From Schlegelella_A sp038234975 (lineage in GTDB: Bacteria > Pseudomonadota > Gammaproteobacteria > Burkholderiales > Burkholderiaceae_C), in NCBI GenBank assembly GCA_038234975.1, contig JBBSUK010000006.1, positions 1-45,139 on the forward strand: a stretch of 45,139 nt of DNA, read 5' to 3'. Every line of letters begins with the position of its first letter. Position 1 is the stretch's first letter. The position numbers and the translations under genes are program-made. Below the pieces are notes generated by a model. That model saw only the letters and a program-made list of their open reading frames with translations. It was not told the origin of the DNA and searched no databases. Positions 8,146 to 17,111 of the stretch are shown here, piece by piece.

Positions 8146-8159
8146 CCGACGTTAAGCTC
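8146..8159. promoter_or_regulatory. 14-mer shared by both mccB leaders
   Basis: CCGACGTTAAGCTC occurs here, 48 nt before the mccB ATG, and identically at 2366-2379, 45 nt before the ATG of the mccB remnant. It could be part of a promoter or operator for the leucine-degradation genes or simply preserved duplicated sequence. No regulator is assigned. Confidence 0.4.
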
Positions 8160-8193
8160 GCGGATCGCGCCACGACGAGAGACCGACAACACC

Positions 8194-9801
<1,608 letters not shown>

Positions 9802-9827
9802 GGTGCGGAATCCCCGAACCCGCCGGG

Positions 9828-10454
9828 TCAGGCGATGGTCGGCACCGTCTCCGCCGCTTGCGGCGTCTTCTTGCGGCGACGTGCAACGACACCCAGCGCG
9901 CCGAGCCCGGCGAGCATCAGCGCATACGTTTCAGGCTCCGGCACCGGCGCGATCGTCGCGCCGACATCGATCCCGCGTCCCGCATCCGACTCGAAGCCGT
10001 ACGACACGAGGTACGTGCCGGCAAACTGGGCGAAGCCGTAGTGGGTGCCGTCGCCAAGGGTCAGCGCGAGGCCGAGGAATCCGGGCGAGATCGAGAACGG
10101 AATGACGGCCCCGACGAAGCTGCTGTACTGGTAGCTACCGTCGAACACCAGGGGCCCGAGACCGCGGATCGGATCGAAGAACGTCGTGGGCTGAGCCGGA
10201 TCGTAGAACGGCGCGCCGAGCGAGGTGACGGCCGCGCCGGCGCCAGTCGTCACACCGACCGGGGCGAAACTGAAGGCGCCGTTCGCCAGATCGAGGAAGG
10301 TGAATTGCTGACCGAGAAAGCCGAAGCTCACCGAGCTGTTCGTGAAGTCGGTCGCTGCTTCGGTGTACACCGGAACGGCCTTCGCCATCGAGCAAGAGAG
10401 TAGGCCGGCGGCCGCGACGGCCTTGGCGACGGACGAGAAGCGGTAGTTGTACAT
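9828..10454 (-). CDS. PEP-CTERM sorting-domain protein
   Basis: The 208-residue product has a signal peptide (MYNYRFSSVAKAVAAAGLLS) and ends with the exosortase sorting tail VPEPETYALMLAGLGALGVV followed by ARRRKK. This tail is recognised by EpsH-type exosortases, which cut and anchor or release such proteins at the outer surface; they are often tied to exopolysaccharide. The middle is a Gly/Phe-rich beta-sandwich of no assigned function. No exosortase gene is in the window. The gene sits between mccB and mccA on the opposite strand, so it interrupts what is usually one operon and was probably inserted. Confidence 0.88.
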   Translation of the reverse strand: MYNYRFSSVAKAVAAAGLLSCSMAKAVPVYTEAATDFTNSSVSFGFLGQQFTFLDLANGAFSFAPVGVTTGAGAAVTSLGAPFYDPAQPTTFFDPIRGLGPLVFDGSYQYSSFVGAVIPFSISPGFLGLALTLGDGTHYGFAQFAGTYLVSYGFESDAGRGIDVGATIAPVPEPETYALMLAGLGALGVVARRRKKTPQAAETVPTIA

Positions 10455-10594
10455 GGAGCGCCTGGACAGTGTGGGTTCGGCGGACCTTAACGACTGCGGC
10501 GTACCGATGGTGGCGCGACCCACATCCGAAAGAGGACATTGAACCGTGTGCATCCAAACCCGCCCCGTTTGCGTGTGCCGGATCGAGGCCTCTG

Positions 10595-10619
10595 GCGCGG
10601 CGCATGGGCATTGCCACCG
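10595..10619 (+). pseudogene. Possible remnant of an mccA 5' segment
   Basis: Twenty-three of 25 bases match 10930-10954 inside the intact mccA, and both translate to ARRMGIAT in one frame. The surrounding frame (10469-10693) has no other clear similarity. It may be a decayed duplicate of the mccA start, in keeping with the other leucine-pathway scars. Confidence 0.4.
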
Positions 10620-10733
10620 GCGACGGCTGCACCTGTCCGGGGGGTTGCCTGACGGGCGCCGTTGTTTCGTCATCCGGTCGGCAAGCGTCCTAAAGACACC
10701 CCCGAGGAAAGATGCAGCGTAGGGCTCGGCTAG

Positions 10734-10838
10734 CTGGCCGCGACATACAAGTCGAAGAACACCAACGGCAGGGCCATGGCCGACGCCATCCTGAAGCTGC
10801 CGGTCGTCAAGAAGCAGTTGCAGCCGGCGGCACGCTGA
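10734..10838 (+). pseudogene. Unassigned short reading frame before mccA, perhaps a gene 3' end
   Basis: The frame between a TAG at 10731 and a TGA at 10836-10838 reads LAATYKSKNTNGRAMADAIL then KLPVVKKQLQPAAR. The lysine content and amphipathic pattern look protein-like and differ from the Arg-rich noise of shadow frames. There is no start with a ribosome site except the internal ATG at 10776. I cannot name the family. It could be the tail of a gene once lying between mccB and mccA. Confidence 0.3.
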
Positions 10839-10869
10839 CGCCCGGTCGTGGGCCGTCCACAATGGCCCG

Positions 10870-12876
10870 ATGTTCATCAAGATCCTGATCGCCAACCGCG
10901 GCGAGATCGCCTGCCGCGTCGTCAAGACGGCGCGCCGCATGGGCATCGCCACCGTCGCGGTCTACTCCGATGCCGACGCCAATGCGCGCCACGTGCGCCT
11001 CGCCGACGAGGCCGTGCGCCTCGGCCCGGCGCCGGCGCGCGAGTCGTACCTGCGCGGCGACGCGATCCTGGCCGCGGCGAAGGCGACCGGCGCCGAGGCC
11101 ATCCACCCGGGCTACGGCTTCCTCTCCGAGAACGCCGACTTCGCCGACGCGTGCGCTGCGGCCGGCATCGTCTTCATCGGCCCGCCGGCATCGGCGATCC
11201 GGGCGATGGGGTCGAAGTCGGCGGCCAAGGCACTGATGGCGACGGCTAACGTCCCGCTCACGCCCGGCTACCACGGCGACGAGCAGGACGCAGCGCACCT
11301 CAAGCGCGAGGCCGACGCGATCGGCTACCCGGTGCTCATCAAGGCGAGCGCGGGTGGCGGCGGCAAGGGCATGCGGCGCGTCGACCGCGGCGACGACTTC
11401 GCCGACGCGCTCGCCTCCTGCAGACGGGAAGCGAAGAACGCGTTCGGCGACGAGCACGTGCTGATCGAGCAGTACGTGCTGCAGCCGCGCCACATCGAGA
11501 TCCAGGTCTTCGCCGACACGCACGGCCACTGCGTCCACCTCTTCGAGCGCGACTGTTCGGTGCAGCGGCGCCACCAGAAGGTGCTCGAGGAAGCGCCGGC
11601 GCCGGGCATGACGGGCGAGCGGCGCGCGGCGATGGGCAAGGCCGCGACCGACGCGGCGCGCGCGGTCGGCTACGTCGGCGCCGGGACGGTCGAGTTCATC
11701 GGCCATCCCGACGGCCGCTTCTTCTTCATGGAGATGAACACGCGGCTGCAGGTCGAGCACCCGGTGACGGAGATGATCACCGGACTCGACCTCGTCGAGT
11801 GGCAGCTGCGCGTGGCGTTCGGCGAGCCGCTGCCGCTCGAGCAGTCGCAGATCGCCATGTCGGGCCACGCGATCGAGGCGCGCATCTACGCCGAGGACCC
11901 GTCGCGCAAGTTCCTGCCGTCGACCGGAACGCTCGACTACCTGATGCCACCGCGCGAATCGGTGCACGTGCGCGTCGATACGGGCGTCGAGGAAGGCGAT
12001 GCGATCACGCCGTTCTACGACCCGATGATCGCCAAGCTCGTCGTCCACGACGCTGACCGCGCCTCGGCGCTGGCGCGGATGCGCGACGCGCTGCGCAGCT
12101 ACCGCATCGTCGGCGTCGCCCACAACATCGGCTTTCTCGAGCGCCTCGTCTCGACGCGCTCGTTCGTCGACGCCGACCTCGACACCGCGCTCATCGAGCG
12201 CGAGCACGAGGCGCTGTTCGCACCACCCGAGCCGGCGCCGCTCGACGCCTGGCTCGTCGCCGCGCTCGCCGAGGTCGAGCACGACGCCCGCGTCGCCGCG
12301 AACGCCGCATCGCCTGCCGAGTCGGCTTCGCCCTGGAGCAAGCTCGACGGCTGGCGCCTCAACGGTCGCGCCCCCCGTCGCATGGTGTTCGAGCACGGCG
12401 ACGTCTCGCGCGAGGTCGACGCTGTCTGGCGCGGCGCCGGCGCCTGGACACTCACGGTCGACGGCGGGCAGCACGACGCCATGGTGAACGCGCACGGCCA
12501 CGGCCTTCTCACCGTGGCCATCGGCGACCGACGGATCGGTGCGAGCGTGGTTGCCCGGGGCGACCGGCGGCACGTGTTCGTCGGCGGCTCGCACGCGGCG
12601 ATGCGCTTCGTCGACCCGCTCGGAGCCGCGGCGGGCGAGCACGAGGAAGCAGGCAGCGGCCTCTCGGCGCCGATGCCGGGCAAGGTGATCGCCCTGGTCG
12701 CGTCGCCGGGCGCATCGGTCGACAAGGGGGCTGCACTGCTCGTCCTCGAGGCGATGAAGATGGAGCACACGATCACGGCGCCTCGCGCCGGCGTCGTCCG
12801 GTCGTTCCGCTACGCGGCGGGCGACCAGGTCGTCGAGGGTGCCGAGCTCGTCGACTTCGAGCCCGACGCAGACTGA
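10870..12876 (+). CDS. mccA: 3-methylcrotonyl-CoA carboxylase, biotin carboxylase/carrier (alpha) subunit
   Basis: The 668-residue product has the biotin carboxylase domain at about 1-450 (MFIKILIANRGEIACRVVKT, the ATP-grasp loop KASAGGGGKGMRR, FMEMNTRLQVEHPVTEM), a linker/BT region, and a C-terminal biotin carrier domain with EAMKMEH in which K630 is biotinylated. It carboxylates its own biotin with ATP and bicarbonate; MccB then transfers the CO2 to 3-methylcrotonyl-CoA. Length and the neighbouring mccB favour the methylcrotonyl enzyme over acetyl-, propionyl- or geranyl-CoA carboxylases. ATG 10870 matches the conserved start. The next leucine-pathway steps (methylglutaconyl-CoA hydratase, HMG-CoA lyase) are not encoded in the window. 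Confidence 0.94.
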   Translation: MFIKILIANRGEIACRVVKTARRMGIATVAVYSDADANARHVRLADEAVRLGPAPARESYLRGDAILAAAKATGAEAIHPGYGFLSENADFADACAAAGIVFIGPPASAIRAMGSKSAAKALMATANVPLTPGYHGDEQDAAHLKREADAIGYPVLIKASAGGGGKGMRRVDRGDDFADALASCRREAKNAFGDEHVLIEQYVLQPRHIEIQVFADTHGHCVHLFERDCSVQRRHQKVLEEAPAPGMTGERRAAMGKAATDAARAVGYVGAGTVEFIGHPDGRFFFMEMNTRLQVEHPVTEMITGLDLVEWQLRVAFGEPLPLEQSQIAMSGHAIEARIYAEDPSRKFLPSTGTLDYLMPPRESVHVRVDTGVEEGDAITPFYDPMIAKLVVHDADRASALARMRDALRSYRIVGVAHNIGFLERLVSTRSFVDADLDTALIEREHEALFAPPEPAPLDAWLVAALAEVEHDARVAANAASPAESASPWSKLDGWRLNGRAPRRMVFEHGDVSREVDAVWRGAGAWTLTVDGGQHDAMVNAHGHGLLTVAIGDRRIGASVVARGDRRHVFVGGSHAAMRFVDPLGAAAGEHEEAGSGLSAPMPGKVIALVASPGASVDKGAALLVLEAMKMEHTITAPRAGVVRSFRYAAGDQVVEGAELVDFEPDAD

Positions 12877-12930
12877 CGCACGCCCGGCATCGCCTCGCGC
12901 AACGACCGCGGCGGGCACGGGCGCCTGCCG

Positions 12931-13401
12931 TCAGGTCATCGCCGTCTCCAGCACCGCGCGACACGCCCGCGCCGCCTCGCGCCCCTTCTTGGCGAAGTGA
13001 TCGCCGAAGAATCGCTGGTGCTCGGCGTGCTCGTGGAAGGACTGCGGCGTGAGGACGACCGACAGCACCGGCACCCCGGTGTCGAGCTGGACGCGCATCA
13101 GGCCGTCGATCACGGCCGCAGCGACGAAGTCGTGGCGGTAGATGCCGCCGTCGACGACCAGGCCGAAGGCGACGATCGCCGCGACGCCGCCGCTGCGCGC
13201 GATCCGCTGCGCGAGCAACGGGATCTCGAACGCGCCCGGAACCTCGTGATGCAGCAGCCGCTGCGATGACCAGCCGTGCTGCGCCATGTCGTCACGAAAC
13301 GCGTCGCGGCCGCGGGCGACGATGTCGGCGTGCCATGACGACGAGATCATGGCGACGGTCGTGTCGCTGTGAACGCCGGAGCTCCTGGTGGTCTGATTCA
13401 T
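12931..13401 (-). CDS. ribH2: 6,7-dimethyl-8-ribityllumazine synthase, type II (RibH2)
   Basis: The 156-residue product condenses 5-amino-6-ribitylaminouracil with 3,4-dihydroxy-2-butanone 4-phosphate in riboflavin synthesis. Diagnostic stretches are SSWHADIVARGRDAFRDDMA, HEVPGAFEIPLLAQRIARSG, FGLVVDGGIYRHDFVAAAVI and GVPVLSVVLTPQSFHEHAEH. The WHADIV, GGIYRHDFV and LTPxxFHE motifs are those of the RibH2 (type II, decameric) branch known from Brucella and Mesorhizobium, not the icosahedral type I enzyme. The ATG has GAGGAA upstream. It stands alone behind an FMN riboswitch, with no other rib genes beside it, and converges with mccA. Confidence 0.92.
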   Translation of the reverse strand: MNQTTRSSGVHSDTTVAMISSSWHADIVARGRDAFRDDMAQHGWSSQRLLHHEVPGAFEIPLLAQRIARSGGVAAIVAFGLVVDGGIYRHDFVAAAVIDGLMRVQLDTGVPVLSVVLTPQSFHEHAEHQRFFGDHFAKKGREAARACRAVLETAMT

Positions 13402-13447
13402 GGTGTTCCTCTTCGTGACTGAAGGGCCTTGAATCAGGGCGCACGCA

Positions 13448-13485
13448 TGCCGACGGCCGCACGCCGGGGGACTGCCGACGGCCGC
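13448..13485 (-). repeat. 13-nt direct repeat between FMN riboswitch and ribH2
   Basis: TGCCGACGGCCGC (forward strand) occurs at 13448-13460 and again at 13473-13485. In the ribH2 transcript each copy contains CCGUCGGC, the exact complement of GCCGACGG in the conserved 3' part of the aptamer (13518-13525). Each copy could therefore pair with the aptamer, with 8 Watson-Crick pairs extendable by a G-U and a G-C. Confidence 0.6.
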
Positions 13486-13495
13486 GGAAAACGCG

Positions 13496-13660
13496 ATCTC
13501 TTTCATCCGGACTGTGACCGTCGGCCCCGGCATCTCACCGGGTCTGCTGACCTCGCGCCGGCAGCTGAAACGCCGGTGCGAGCGCTCGCGGGCTCCCGCG
13601 CCGTTCTTTCGAAACGCCGCGGATACCGCCGGTGGGGAATTTCGCCCCGCCCTGAGAACG
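13496..13660 (-). promoter_or_regulatory. FMN riboswitch (RFN element) controlling ribH2
   Basis: Reading the minus strand, the conserved RFN blocks appear in order: GTTCTCAGGGCGGGGCGAAA, TTCCCCACCGGCGGTA, AGCCCGCGAGCG, GTCAGCAGACCCGGTGAGA, GGGGCCGACGGTCACAGTCC and GGATGAAAGAGA. These are the signature parts of the FMN aptamer. It ends about 95 nt before the ribH2 ATG. FMN binding is expected to lower ribH2 expression. No T-run terminator is visible between aptamer and gene, so control is probably at translation or by Rho. Confidence 0.95.
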
Positions 13661-13803
13661 CTGCCGGCACTCGCGCGCCGACCGGCCGCAGTTTAGGGCC
13701 TCGACGGCCGTGCCATTTCCCCCTTCCCCGTGAAATCCTTGTACGTCGATCGCGAAGCTGCCCCGGACAATGCCGACGAGCATTTCGAGACGCCCCGAGC
13801 TGC

Positions 13804-15408
13804 ATGACCGACGACGACAACGAGCAGGCCCTCCGCGCCAGCGAGGAGCGGCTGCAGCGCGCGCTCGATGCGACGGGCCTGTGCCTGTGGGACTTCGACG
13901 TCCCGTCCGGAAACATCTACCTGTCGGAGTCGTGGTCGCGCCTGCTCGGCGGCCCGTCCCGGGCGACGCGGACGACCTTCGCGGCGCTGTCCGAGCTCGT
14001 GCCGCACGAGCAACGCGCCCGTCTCTTCGAGATCGTGATCGAGACGGTCAAGGGCGTGCGCGGCGAATACCGGGTCGAGCACGAGGTGCGCCGTCCAGAC
14101 GGCAGCCGCTTCTGGAACCTCAGCGAAGGCCGCGTCACGGCCCATGACGCCGACGGCCGCGCGCTGCGCATGGTCGGCACCAGCCGCGACATCACCGCCG
14201 CCAAGCACGCCGAGCAGCAGCGTCTCGAGCTCGAGGCGCAGCTGCGCGAGTCGCAGAAGATGGAGGCCATCGGCACGCTGGCGTCGGGCATCGCGCACGA
14301 CTTCAACAACATTCTCGGAGCGATCCTCGGCAACGCCGCGCTCGCCTCCGACGACATCGGCCCCGACCATGCGGCGCAACAAGGCCTGCGACAGATCCGC
14401 AAGTCGGCGCTGCGGGCGCGCACGCTCGTCCATCAGATCCTGTCGTTCGCGAGGAAGCAGCCGCAGGAGCTGGTGAAGCAGCCGCTGCGGCCGTTGATCG
14501 AGGAGACGCTTGCGCTCCTTCGCGCCACGCTTCCGGCCGGCATCGAGGTCGAGACCCGGCTGGGCGACGCGACCCTGCCGGTCCTCGCCGACAGCACGCA
14601 GATGCAGCAGGTGCTGCTCAATCTCGGCACCAACGCATGGCATGCGCTCGCCGGCTCGGGGCGCATCGTCGTCGGCGCCGAGGCGGTCGAGCTCGACGCC
14701 GATCGCCCCGCGGTCGGTGGCGGCGCGAGCCATGCGATGGCGGCGCTGCCTGCAGGCCGCTACGCCCGCATCTGGGTCGAGGACGACGGCTGCGGCATCG
14801 ACGCCGCGTTGCGCAGCCGCATCTTCGAGCCCTTCTTCACCACCAAGCCGGCCGGCCAGGGCACCGGCCTCGGACTGTCGGTGGCGCAAGGCATCGTGCT
14901 CGCGCACCGCGGCGTGCTGGGCGTCGACAGCGAGCCGGGCAAGGGCAGTACGTTCAGCATCTACCTGCCGCTCGCCGACGCTGCCGCCGAGCCGCCGGCC
15001 ACCGACTGGGGCAGCTTGGCTTCGCGCGGCGTCCGCGGCGACGGGCAGCACGTGCTCTACGTCGACGACGACGAGGTCATGGGCCTGCTCGTCGATCGTC
15101 TGCTGCAGCGCCTCGGCTACCGCGCCACCTGCGTCTCGGACCCGCTGCACGCGGTGTCGGCGGTGCGCGAGCGGCCCGATGCATTCGACCTCGTCGTCAG
15201 CGACTTCAACATGCCCAACCTCTCGGGGCTGGAGCTGGCGCGGCAGGTGGCGCAGGCGCGCGTCGACCTGCCGGTGGTCATCAGCTCCGGTCACCTGAGC
15301 GAGGAGCAGCGCGCGGCGCTCTCCGCAGCCGGCGTGCACGGCATCGTGCGCAAGGAGCGGACCCTCGAGGACCTGGGCGACGTCGTCGCCAGGGCGCTGT
15401 CGGCCTGA
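13804..15408 (+). CDS. PAS-domain hybrid sensor histidine kinase, cytoplasmic
   Basis: The 534-residue product has, in order: a PAS_3-type domain (about 10-135, GEYRVEHEVRRPDGSRFW and GTSRDITAAKHAEQQ), a dimerisation/phosphoacceptor helix with SGIAHDFNNILGAILGN (H165), a GHKL ATPase domain (N273-N278 N-box, VEDDGCG, FEPFFTTKPAGQGTGLGLS), and a C-terminal receiver domain with VLYVDDDE, phospho-acceptor D467 in VVSDFNMP, and K517. There is no membrane segment, so it senses a cytoplasmic signal. ATG 13804 begins the conserved region. No separate response regulator adjoins it; phosphate may pass to its own receiver and then to an unlinked partner. A TRAP transporter starts 119 nt downstream and may or may not be related. 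Confidence 0.88.
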   Translation: MTDDDNEQALRASEERLQRALDATGLCLWDFDVPSGNIYLSESWSRLLGGPSRATRTTFAALSELVPHEQRARLFEIVIETVKGVRGEYRVEHEVRRPDGSRFWNLSEGRVTAHDADGRALRMVGTSRDITAAKHAEQQRLELEAQLRESQKMEAIGTLASGIAHDFNNILGAILGNAALASDDIGPDHAAQQGLRQIRKSALRARTLVHQILSFARKQPQELVKQPLRPLIEETLALLRATLPAGIEVETRLGDATLPVLADSTQMQQVLLNLGTNAWHALAGSGRIVVGAEAVELDADRPAVGGGASHAMAALPAGRYARIWVEDDGCGIDAALRSRIFEPFFTTKPAGQGTGLGLSVAQGIVLAHRGVLGVDSEPGKGSTFSIYLPLADAAAEPPATDWGSLASRGVRGDGQHVLYVDDDEVMGLLVDRLLQRLGYRATCVSDPLHAVSAVRERPDAFDLVVSDFNMPNLSGLELARQVAQARVDLPVVISSGHLSEEQRAALSAAGVHGIVRKERTLEDLGDVVARALSA

Positions 15409-15527
15409 GGCGTCCCCCGGCGCTGCGCGGCGCCCCCGCCGTGCTGGAATTCACCGATCGCCCTCGACGGCATCGGGCCCTACATTGCCGCACGCCGGCC
15501 TTCCGATTCCCGACTGGAGCAAACCCC

Positions 15528-16529
15528 GTGAAACGACTCGTCCTGGCCGCCTTCGGCGGCATGCTCATCGCCGCCGCTCCGATCGGATCGGCACTCGCCG
15601 ACACCGTCGTCCTCAAGGCGTCGCACCAGTTTCCCGGCGGCAAGGGCGACGTGCGCGACGAGATGGTGCAGATGATCGCCCGCGACGTCGCCGCCGCCAA
15701 CGTCGGCCTCGAGATCAAGGTCTTCCCCGGCTCCAGCCTCGTCAAGGCGCAGGAGCAATGGAAGGCGATGCTCACCGGCCAGATCGACATGAGCTCGTTC
15801 CCGCTCGACTACGCGTCGGGCTTTCACCCGCAGTTCGGGGCGACGCTCATGCCCGGCCTCGTGAAGAGCCACGCCCACGCACGCGCGATCGACGACTCGC
15901 CCTTCATGAAGGACATCAAGGCCGTCATCGAGCAGGGCGGCGTGCACGTGCTCGCCGACGCCTGGCTCGCCGGCGCCTTCGGCGGCAAGGACAAGTGCAT
16001 CCGCAAGCCCGAGGACGCCAACGGCCTGAAGGTGCGCTCGGCCGGCGCGACGTTCGCGCAGATGTGGGCCGGTGCCGGCGCGTCGATCGTCTCGATCCCG
16101 TCGAACGAGGTCTACAACGCGCTGCAGCAGGGCGTCGCGCAGGCCACCGACACCTCCACCGGCAGCTTCGTGTCGTTTCGCCTCTACGAGCAGCTCAAGT
16201 GCGTGACGGCGCCCGGAGACAACGCGCTGTGGTTCATGTACGAGCCGGTGCTGATCTCGAAGAAGAGCTGGGACAAGCTCAACGACGCGCAGAAGAAGGC
16301 GCTGAACGCCGCCTCCGAGAAGGCCGAGCGCTTCTTCGAGGCCGAATCGAAGAAGCTCGACGACAAGATGGTCGAGACCTTCAAGAAGAACAACGTCGAG
16401 GTCGTGACGATGACGCCGGCGGAGTTCGACGCCTGGCGCGCCGTGGCGCAGAAGACCTCTTACAAGGCGTTCGCCGAGAAGGTGCCCGGCGGCAAGGAGC
16501 TGATCGAGAAGGCGCTGGCCGTCAAGTGA
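15528..16529 (+). CDS. dctP: TRAP transporter periplasmic binding protein (DctP type)
   Basis: The 333-residue product has a signal peptide (MKRLVLAAFGGMLIAAAPIG, cleavage near ALA-DT) and the DctP fold: VVLKASHQFPGGKGDVRDEM, LTGQIDMSSFPLDYASGF, and NGLKVRSAG, which carries the conserved arginine that salt-bridges the carboxylate ligand, then SIPSNEVYNALQQGVAQATD. TRAP proteins of this kind carry C4-dicarboxylates, keto acids or aromatic acids; the ligand cannot be read here. GTG 15528 is preceded by TGGAGC at 9-10 nt. It heads a dctPQM operon. Confidence 0.88.
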   Translation: MKRLVLAAFGGMLIAAAPIGSALADTVVLKASHQFPGGKGDVRDEMVQMIARDVAAANVGLEIKVFPGSSLVKAQEQWKAMLTGQIDMSSFPLDYASGFHPQFGATLMPGLVKSHAHARAIDDSPFMKDIKAVIEQGGVHVLADAWLAGAFGGKDKCIRKPEDANGLKVRSAGATFAQMWAGAGASIVSIPSNEVYNALQQGVAQATDTSTGSFVSFRLYEQLKCVTAPGDNALWFMYEPVLISKKSWDKLNDAQKKALNAASEKAERFFEAESKKLDDKMVETFKKNNVEVVTMTPAEFDAWRAVAQKTSYKAFAEKVPGGKELIEKALAVK

Positions 16530-16542
16530 CGGTCGGCGTCGC

Positions 16543-17088
16543 GTGACTGCGGCCGAGGCGACGAGGCCGCTGCCCGGCTGGGTGGCGGCGGTGCAGGCCG
16601 TCTCGCGCGCCTTCGGCGTCGCCGCGGCGGGGCTGATCGTGCTGTCGGTGCTCGTCGTCTGCGAGATGGTGTTCGTGCGCAAGGTGCTCGGCCAGAGCTC
16701 GATCTGGCAGACCGAGTTCGTGACCTTCTCGCTCGTCGCCGCGACGTTCATCGGCGCGCCCTACATCCTGCTCACCCGCGGTCACGTCGCCGTCGACGTG
16801 CTGCCGCTGATGGTCGGCATGCGCGGTCGGCGGACGCTTCACCTCGTGGGCAGTCTCATCGCCCTCGCGTTCTGCCTGTTCTTCCTCTGGGGCGCTGTGC
16901 CGTGGTGGTACGAGGCGTGGCAGAGCGGGCAGACGACGTCGTCGATCTGGCGCGCCCGCGTCTGGATCCCCTATCTCGCGGTGCCGGTCGGGCTCGGGTT
17001 GCTGTGCCTGCAGTTCGCGGCCGAGATCTGGCTCGTCATGACGCGCCGCCAGCTCGCCTTCGGCCTCACGGCCGAAGACCGTCTCTGA
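16543..17088 (+). CDS. dctQ: TRAP transporter small membrane subunit (DctQ type)
   Basis: The 181-residue protein has four predicted membrane helices, including AAAGLIVLSVLVVCEMVFVR and GSLIALAFCLFFLWGAVPWW, and the family motif around SIWQTEFVTFSLVAATFIGA. DctQ pairs with DctM to make the sodium-coupled membrane part of the transporter. The GTG start is 13 nt after the dctP stop. It lies between the binding protein and the large permease, as usual. Confidence 0.88.
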   Translation: MTAAEATRPLPGWVAAVQAVSRAFGVAAAGLIVLSVLVVCEMVFVRKVLGQSSIWQTEFVTFSLVAATFIGAPYILLTRGHVAVDVLPLMVGMRGRRTLHLVGSLIALAFCLFFLWGAVPWWYEAWQSGQTTSSIWRARVWIPYLAVPVGLGLLCLQFAAEIWLVMTRRQLAFGLTAEDRL

Positions 17089-17111
17089 CCTGTTCCCACT
17101 GAGGCGCGTCG

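Noticed and set aside
6772..8190. Very long open frame on the + strand continuing upstream of mccB
   Set aside because: It is antisense to the oxidoreductase gene and Arg/Asp-rich as expected for a shadow frame in GC-rich DNA; the mccB family start is at 8194.
10807..12918. 703-codon minus-strand open frame opposite mccA
   Set aside because: It shows shadow-frame composition and lies antisense to a clearly identified biotin carboxylase.
15419..15434. Short GC hairpin after the hybrid kinase gene
   Set aside because: The stem GGCGC/GCGCC is only 5 bp with a 6-nt loop and no T-run, which is expected often by chance in this GC-rich DNA.
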